From NCBI RefSeq assembly GCF_043641665.1, contig NC_092198.1:16335001-16399000 (forward strand): a stretch of DNA of 64,000 nucleotides, given 5' to 3'. The DNA comes from Enoplosus armatus. Lineage: Eukaryota > Chordata > Actinopteri > Centrarchiformes > Enoplosidae. How positions within the stretch are numbered: the first letter of the stretch is position 1; each line of letters opens with the position of its first letter. Positions 52,039 through 64,000 of this stretch are shown here, in pieces. A program made the position numbers and the translations under genes. Below the pieces are notes generated by a model. It was not told where the DNA came from. It did not search any database and worked only from the letters and a program-made list of their open reading frames with translations.

Positions 52039-52044
52039 TTTATT
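52039..52044 (-). terminator. riox1: riox1 poly(A) signal AATAAA
   Basis: TTTATT on the plus strand, AATAAA in the riox1 transcript, about 170 nt after the stop. Cleavage is expected around 52010-52030, close to the ndufb1 3' end. Confidence 0.65.
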
Positions 52045-52214
52045 TGATGCTGAACACAAAGCAAATTCATAAATGGGTTATTCAGCATGACCATTGTATC
52101 ACAACTAAAGAAGACTACCTGGGACAAGAATTGTTTTGCATTAGAAGATCTTATTTTTCACTAACTCAATTTGAATCTATTCATGTGGTCAGATGACTGA
52201 AGACTCTGTGGCCA

Positions 52215-57578
<5,364 letters not shown>

Positions 57579-58241
57579 TTTCCAGTAGGGATGTCATCAC
57601 CCTGCGACGACTGCTGGAGCCTTTTCTTCTTGGGCTATTTGTGTACATTTGCCTCTCTAATGGACTCACTACTGCCACCTATAGACTTGTGCTAGTTACA
57701 GCCCAGTAGGACTGAAAGGAGCTAAAAGGACCTCCTGAACTCTTTTTTTCTAAACAAATGCATTTATTCCATTTATCAAAATATAAAAAAACACTCACAC
57801 CAAGACACAGCAGGGTGTACACAAGTAAAAAGAGAAGAAGAAAATATTTACATACATTAAGACATCAGCCAATAGAGTGTTTTCCCTTAATCATACATGT
57901 TTTTCAAGAGCAAGACAGTGGTCTATCACTTTTTTTCCCGAACTATCCACTCTATAAACATTAAGGCAAAGAAATGTTTTCTAATACAGCACTGAACACA
58001 TAACAGAAGCAAGCAAAAATGAAACAAATAAACAACCAAAAATATCATGAAGAGATAGAAGTCTTCAACGAATATTACTATTATTACTATTACTATATAT
58101 TATATATTTTCTTCTAAAAAATGTTTACCCATGAAATGCTATTTCTTACATGTGTCACTACAATGGTACCCGCACTGACCACTAGATGGAGCATTCTCCC
58201 AATATTTCAAGTGTTTCAATGGCACGTCTAATCAACACCGT
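57579..58241. promoter_or_regulatory. Divergent interval between riox1 and a plus-strand gene
   Basis: About 660 bp from the riox1 start codon to the likely first exon of the plus-strand gene. The riox1 start lies close to its own 5' UTR (CCAGCAGTCGTCGCAGG on the minus strand near 57605). The AT-rich middle (57730-58140) holds no gene. Confidence 0.5.
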
Positions 58242-58260
58242 TTCCCACAATGCTTTGCGG
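58242..58260 (+). promoter_or_regulatory. ZNF143-like promoter motif
   Basis: TTCCCACAATGCTTTGCGG resembles the TCCCAnnATGCnnTGCG core of the ZNF143/THAP11 (SBS) element of housekeeping promoters. It lies 200 bp upstream of a strong splice donor. Recognised by eye only. Confidence 0.45.
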
Positions 58261-58261
58261 T

Positions 58262-58462
58262 GTGCTGTCGGTGCTGTTTGTCCAGCCGTCGCTCCAACAA
58301 TGCAGCTTTTAATGGTGCTGTGAGCGGTGCGAACTGAAAACGCAGCAGCACCGCACAGGCTTGTCCGGAGACTGTAGTCGTACAACGAGATTTTTACGGT
58401 TTGACAAACGTTCCGGGCGGCTGTGACTCAGTTTTTAGGACATCCTGGACTCTTCGGCTGGG
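58262..58462 (+). other. Putative non-coding first exon of a plus-strand gene (possibly numb)
   Basis: GC-richer than its surroundings and ending CTTCGGCTGGG before a strong donor GTGAGT at 58463. ATGs inside it reach stops quickly, so it would be 5' UTR. The start is arbitrary. In human, NUMB lies head-to-head next to RIOX1, and its first exons are non-coding, which fits position and strand. No NUMB coding exon is in the window, so the name is inference only. Confidence 0.4.
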
Positions 58463-61122
58463 GTGAGTAGCTACTGAAGCTAATATTGGTCTGCCAGTGT
58501 AGTAGAGAGCAAATGCATTTTGTTGTGACCGTTGCTGGCTAGCAGGCTAGCTAATTGGTCAGATGAGACATATGGCCCCTTGTGTCTTTCCCCTGCAACC
58601 CCCCCCTGTCCATCTCTAATACTTGTGTCCTCTTGTTCAGCTCATTGTGTTTTGTATGCGGAATCTGTAACTGGTGTAAGGGTAAAAGGTTGGTAGTTTT
58701 CATCAAGACTTTGAGGCAGTTGGGTCGTTCTCTGTAGTCGCTGCAAGTCGTGAGTCTGTTTTGCTTTGATCTCGGCTGAGGCACACGTCAACCAAGCCGG
58801 TGTAGTCGGTGCTTTGCCATGATGTAACTAGTCTGTATATGAATGCAAAAATGTTGGCCTTCTAAACACATTTTGATATTTGGGACCCCTTTGATTGTCA
58901 AACCCACAAATCCAAAACGTGCCGCTCTTTTCTAACGAGGAGAATGTCACGCCTAACTCCACTCATAAAAACTCGCGATTTATTGTCGACCTTGCTTACA
59001 GCTTACATACTGGCATGGTAATTTGGACTGATCATGTAAACCCTAATGAGCTTCTGGTTAAGTCAGCGTGCTTTAATACACCGACGATCGTTTTTGCGAC
59101 GTACTGGCCGTCATGGTATATATATTAATACACGAAAACTGTTATTGCTGCTATTACTATTGACGATCCAATTATAAAACAAAACATTTGGAAATGGAAG
59201 TTATGTTTGCTGCGTTTCTGTTTCTGCCAAATGTTTCATGTTCTTTGTTGACTAAACTCAATTGATTACACTCAGTTGCCGTCCCATCCTTATAAATGAG
59301 GGTAGGCTAAATATTAGAAACACCTCTTAGTTAGTATAAGGCAATGCAAGTCAACAGCACCACAAACTACCGCCTCCTAAATGTCTCTAAAATACTTTCA
59401 CCTAAAGCTGGTCATTACTACCTACATGAAGGTAGGGTTTGTTGCAGGGCTGTTGTATTAGACTGCATCAGTTTCAGCTAGCTGTACTTAATAAGCTGGA
59501 AACTGAGTGCATATGTTGTGTAATTTGCATCGTGGTAAGCAACCAATGACTGATGGGACAGTCGACACAGAGAATATGAGTTGAATGAGGGGAACCAGCC
59601 TCTTGTAGTTTGGGAAATGTACCCCAGTAGCTGATATTAAGGCAAAGCTTAGTTTGTGGGAACACAGAGGTTACTGCCAGGGGCACTGCTTTTATAACAT
59701 GTTTCAGTAACCAGTAAATCCGTTTTCACTCAGATTTCTAAGCCCAAAGTTGAGCACTTAATAGCGGCCTTACCAGAGTTGTTGGCCCAAAGCTCTGTGT
59801 TCAGTTTATTTGTGGCTGTAAGGGATTGCATGCATCATCAGAGCATGCCGTTGCACATTTTTGCTTGACAGGAGGATGCTTTTGTCATATCACTTAATAC
59901 ATCATAGATAATGAGTTTAGTGTATGAGGCACATTTAATTGTTTCATTATCTGTTATTAATTATGCATCTCAAAGTGAAACACGGTGGGAAAACAAAAGT
60001 TGCTGAGCACGAACATATGCATATGTCCTTGAATCTGATGATGTAGAGAAAACTGAACAGGGACTGCAGGGAATTCATTGTGTGAAACACAAAATACTCA
60101 CCTGATGTATAGAGCCAGCAAAGGTTCAGATTTCACATCGCTGGCTGGATTGTGTGGTCTTTCCTCACTTCCAAACCAATTTGAATCACTTCTTAGTTAT
60201 ATTGTCAGTCATATTTGTCCGGTATTATTAGATTTCGGAGAGTCTGTGCTGAGGACTGGGCCGCAGTAAGTCCAGACAGAGTGTAGAGTGCAGTTTTTGT
60301 AGGTCAGTTGCCTTCTCATCTAGTCAGTGCTGCAGTCTGTCAGTGTATCACAGCAGATGCTAGTGTTGATTACAGATCTGTGTTTTTATTTGGATGCATT
60401 CTTCTCTCTCCGATATTTATTTTCTGCAATGAGATATAAGCAACAGCAGTATGTTATTTCGATGTTTATAAACAGTCGACTAAACAAAAGAGGCTTGTTT
60501 TTTTTTTGTTATGAACGAACACAAACTGTCTGTCATAACAAATGGATATGGATTTTATCTTTGACCATCTTGTAGATATATATTAAAATAATCAACGAGC
60601 CAGTTTCATGATGTGAACTTAGATTGGACCACAGCATGCATTAATATGGACTGTACGGGGCACTGTGGGTCCCACTGTGGACAAGGATATTGATCTTTTT
60701 CCTCATATGGGGTGTGATTACCTCGCTGTCTTAGAATAATTTTTCACCCTGTGGTCACATAGAAATGAACAAATGCCACAATGCAGAATAATGGCAAAAT
60801 CAGCTTTTCATTATGTGATGAGGTGCTTGTCGATGTGCTGCCCCTCGTTGAACACTTGGACGCCTGCCTGATGCTGCAATTTTCTGAATTTTCACATGTG
60901 TAGAGGCCATTCTAGTGCCATAATTAGTCGTGTGTGATTAATGTAGAATATCTTGGCCCAATACAGATGCTGATAAATGGGAGAAAAATGTAATCCCATT
61001 CAGCTGCGAGATTGCAAATTTGCAGATTTTTGAAAAGCATTTTCTTGCAAATTAAACCTCAAACTTGAATGCTGATGATGAAATACAAACAAGTGGCAGT
61101 TTCAAACTAATTTGACCACATT

Positions 61123-61540
61123 ATTTAAAGCAGCTATAATTGGCATTTTTTAATATCTTTGAAAGGTGTTGCTCGTAGTGATAAACCTACAGCTGAATCT
61201 TCAGCTCCCCCTCAGCTTTACAGAGGCTTATAGTGAGTTTCAGCTCATTGTTTAGCTGTCTGCCATGAACTTTACTGGTGTAGTTCACTCTCATAACAGT
61301 TTTTAGCCACAGCAGGCAGGAGTTTTCAGCAAAAAACCCACTGTAAACTACCTACTCAGACCAAATGGCAGACAGACACAATTAGTGACTTGCTGGTGAA
61401 CATGGAGCATTTAGCAGCTAAAGAAAAAAAGCCAGATATTCCCCCAAGAGTTGTTAGAGACCTAAAACAGAGCTAAAGGAGGGTAATTATTGGACTTCCA
61501 TTCACCAGATGAACGCAAGTGGCCAAAAAAAAATCATCTT
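61123..61540 (+). repeat. Dispersed teleost repeat, second copy
   Basis: TTTAAAGCAGCTATAATTGG, TTCAGCTCATTGTTTAGCTG, GTGACTTGCTGGTGAACATG, GAGCATTTAGCAGCTAAAG and AAGTGGCCAAAAAAAAATCA. The inverted relative is at 24137-24590. Non-coding. Confidence 0.65.
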
Positions 61541-63635
61541 TGTGAGATATAAGGCGTCATCTGACAAAATGCCTCAAAGGGTGTGCTTGGCCTAAGACTC
61601 AAGAGTGCAATCCAACTGTAATAGACCATTTTCATGGAAGACATTTTGACATAGCAGGAAAACCACAGATGTAGCTGATGACAGTATTGATGCTCTTCTC
61701 TATTGAATTGTCCCAGTACACCATGCCAGTGATCCAGCATGCACAATACCAATGCCCTGGGACTGTGACATCTTTTTCCATCATGACATGTCAACATGTC
61801 TGCTGGGAAAAAAGGTTTATTGTGTGGATAGCTGATAGAGCTTCAGTTAAATATGAAGAAGAAGTCCACACCTCTTTCATCTGTTGTCAAAGGCAACTGA
61901 GGCAAGGTGCTAGTTTAAAACAGTGTCAACTAGATATGATCAGCTGACCTGACTCTCATTGTTGCTTGTAAATAGTAATGTAGTGCTAATGTGTTTTTCT
62001 TTTAAATTGCAAATATCTGCCAGAAAAACAGCTGTGTTACTAGGCTGTTTTAACAGTTAAATCGTGTAGTTTGGTGGGGGCATTTGGCAGCCAGAACATA
62101 GACAGTCAGGACACTTTAGCTCTCCAATTGGCACTTAAAAGCACAATTAGGTCCACCCAAAGTTCAGAGGCCTTTTATTTGAACCTTTTGGCTGGCATGT
62201 GGTGTGGTATGGATGTGGTTTGACGGTGCAGCACGCCACTATACTAATATCAGGGATGGAGTATACTTCTTTCTTGCAGCCACAATTTGGGATTCTAGTC
62301 TGATAAAAACTTCACAGGCCAGAATGAGACAATTTGGCTGTGATGTTGAACTTGGAGGCATTAATTGCCATGTCTTTGTAATGAGGGTCCGGATGAATCA
62401 CAGAATGGAGCCGCTGCCTCTTGACTTGCATTCTGTCAAACTGTCCTCCTGCTCTCGTCTGAGAAAGTGCAGAGGGTTAGCTCTACTTGACTAAGCTGAG
62501 TGTTCCTGGTGTGGAGGAGCGGGCTCTTCTACTCTAATAAACATCTGCTTTAAGAGGCAGGAAAAGTTAGGCCACATTAACCCAGGACAGCTTGTTCTGG
62601 ATGTTTATTGAATAACAGCAGGATTTTTTTCTTTATTGCACTCGGCAAGAGAGAAATGAATGGCATGAATAAGAGTCCTGACAAGAACAGATGCTGCAGC
62701 TCATTGCTGTGAGGAGGAGAAAAAAATGGGGAAGAGAGATGGACTAGTTTTTATTTTTGGCAGAGTAAGTAAACAGCAGCTCTCTGTGCTGTGTCTTGCT
62801 AGTCAAGCAGTAGGATTTCTCAGCTAATTCATTTTCCAAGCAGCAGTATTTCCTCTAAAAGAAGCACCATGTGCCTACCTCCAGTGGACCTTAGTGGATG
62901 TCACTGTCAAGCTTAGGGCAAGTGCTGTATCTGACTGAAGCAGTTAAAAATACTAACTGCGAGGCAGAGGTGAATATTTGATTGTCAGTCTGGTCTTTTA
63001 AACAAATCACACAACAGAATATGTTGTCCTGTGAAAAGAGTGCATCACTTTTCTTTTTTTTTTATCTCCCTGGTTAGATTTTATTAGTCTAGATAGTGAC
63101 CAGTAGGATCAGTGCCCCCGCACAATCCTGCCACTTGTTGTTACTGACATGCCGAGTTCAAGCCCTGTGCATTTGTAAGTCTGAATGGGCATTAACAACA
63201 TGACTTAAAGTAGCGTGAATGCCCTACGTTGACCTACTCAGGTGCAATCTCTTTTGGGGTGGTACGCTGCAATAATTCTCCCATGTCAGGGGCTAATCAC
63301 CCTGGCTCCCCTCCCACAATCCATCAGTGTCTGGAGGACGAGGCTTGCGGGGTTCTGGCAGCTGTTGTCGGGCTGAGTCAATCTGTTATGGTCTACGCCA
63401 GCATGCACACGGGGGGGAGAGGAAGAGCTCTCAGGAGGACACAGCAAGCGGGGCTGCTGCCACTGCTATGGCAAGATAACAAGAGGATTTATTTGTTAGG
63501 AGGACAGAATTTCAGGGCTTGTGTGTTAATTTTGCTGTGTTACCCGCTAACTGTTTTCTCGTATTTGCAGGGGAAAGCCAGGTTGATATATACAGTATTA
63601 TAATAAAAGTAACATAAAAGTGATAGAAGAGCTAA

Positions 63636-63985
63636 AACAATTAGTTGATGGACAGAAAATTAACGGCCAACAATTTTGGTAATCGTTGATAATAGGGTAA
63701 ATCATTTATCAAGTAAATAGCCAAACATTCTGTGGTTGCAGCTTTTCCAATGTGAGGATAAGCCGCTTTTCTCTGTTTTATAGCTTTACAAATTGAATAT
63801 CTTTGTGTTTTTGACTGTTGGTCGGACAAAACACAACGTCAAGACATCGCCTTGCACTGTGGGAACTTTAGATTTTTACTTTTTGACTAATTTCTGACAT
63901 TTCATAGACTTAATGTTGTAACAATTAATTGGGTAAGTAATCAGTAGATGAATAAGATAATGCAAATAATTGCTAGTTGCAGCCA
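63636..63985 (-). repeat. 'GCTGCAACTAACGATTA' family, near full-length copy
   Basis: Runs from TTAGTTGATGGACAGAAAAT through AATAGCCAAACATTCTGTGG, GAATATCTTTGTGTTTTTGA and TTGGTCGGACAAAACACAAC to GCTAGTTGCAGCC. It is the longest of the six pieces in the window. Confidence 0.65.
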
Positions 63986-64000
63986 TGAATGCAACAATGC

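Larger units (their letters stand above)
58463..64000 (+). other. Long first intron or intergenic DNA to the window end
   Basis: 5.5 kb with no coding exon I can support. It contains two dispersed teleost repeats (61123-61540 and 63636-63985). If the donor at 58463 is real, this is the first intron of the plus-strand gene. Confidence 0.5.

Overview
The window is nuclear DNA from a bony fish, most likely a spiny-rayed (percomorph) teleost. Its genes are intron-rich with GT-AG splice sites, and every coding exon translates into a recognisable vertebrate protein. The introns are full of repeats typical of teleosts: Tc1-like, hAT-like and TTAA-flanked elements, a LINE remnant and many CA/TG microsatellites. 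I see no prokaryotic, organellar or viral gene and no CRISPR array.

Layout. (1) Positions 1-30,022, minus strand: slc24a4, a potassium-dependent Na+/Ca2+ exchanger (NCKX4). Fourteen coding exons are present and the 3' exons lie beyond the left edge. Introns 1 and 2 alone span about 17 kb and hold most of the repeats. (2) 30,023-42,484: a CpG-rich slc24a4 promoter followed by about 11 kb of intergenic DNA containing only repeats. (3) 42,485-49,409, minus: cpsf2, complete in 14 coding exons (787 aa), the 100-kDa subunit of the mRNA 3'-end cleavage factor. (4) 51,194-51,839, plus: ndufb1, complete (58 aa), a complex I accessory subunit, divergent from cpsf2. (5) 52,215-57,578, minus: riox1 (NO66), complete in 15 coding exons (544 aa), a JmjC Fe(II)/2-oxoglutarate oxygenase. 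It converges tail-to-tail with ndufb1, and the two poly(A) signals are about 90 bp apart. (6) About 58,240-64,000, plus: a non-coding first exon with a strong donor at 58,463 and at least 5.5 kb of intron. By human gene order and orientation this could be numb, but no coding exon is present.

The order slc24a4-cpsf2-ndufb1 matches human 14q32.12. riox1, and the possible numb, match human 14q24.3, so a chromosomal join falls between ndufb1 and riox1. The genes are housekeeping and transport genes that do not form one pathway; they share divergent or convergent neighbours.

I found no new biological system. The most interesting sequence-level pattern is that several splice sites sit directly against low-complexity DNA: a (TG)n tract as the riox1 exon 11 acceptor, a (CA)n array at the slc24a4 exon 5 donor, a T21 run after the exon 3 donor, two G9 runs after the exon 1 donor, and a dispersed repeat 15 bp past the exon 2 donor. 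The cpsf2 stop codon is also followed at once by nine in-frame CAG codons and an open frame of 61 codons. All coordinates were read by hand; exon boundaries were checked by reading-frame phase.
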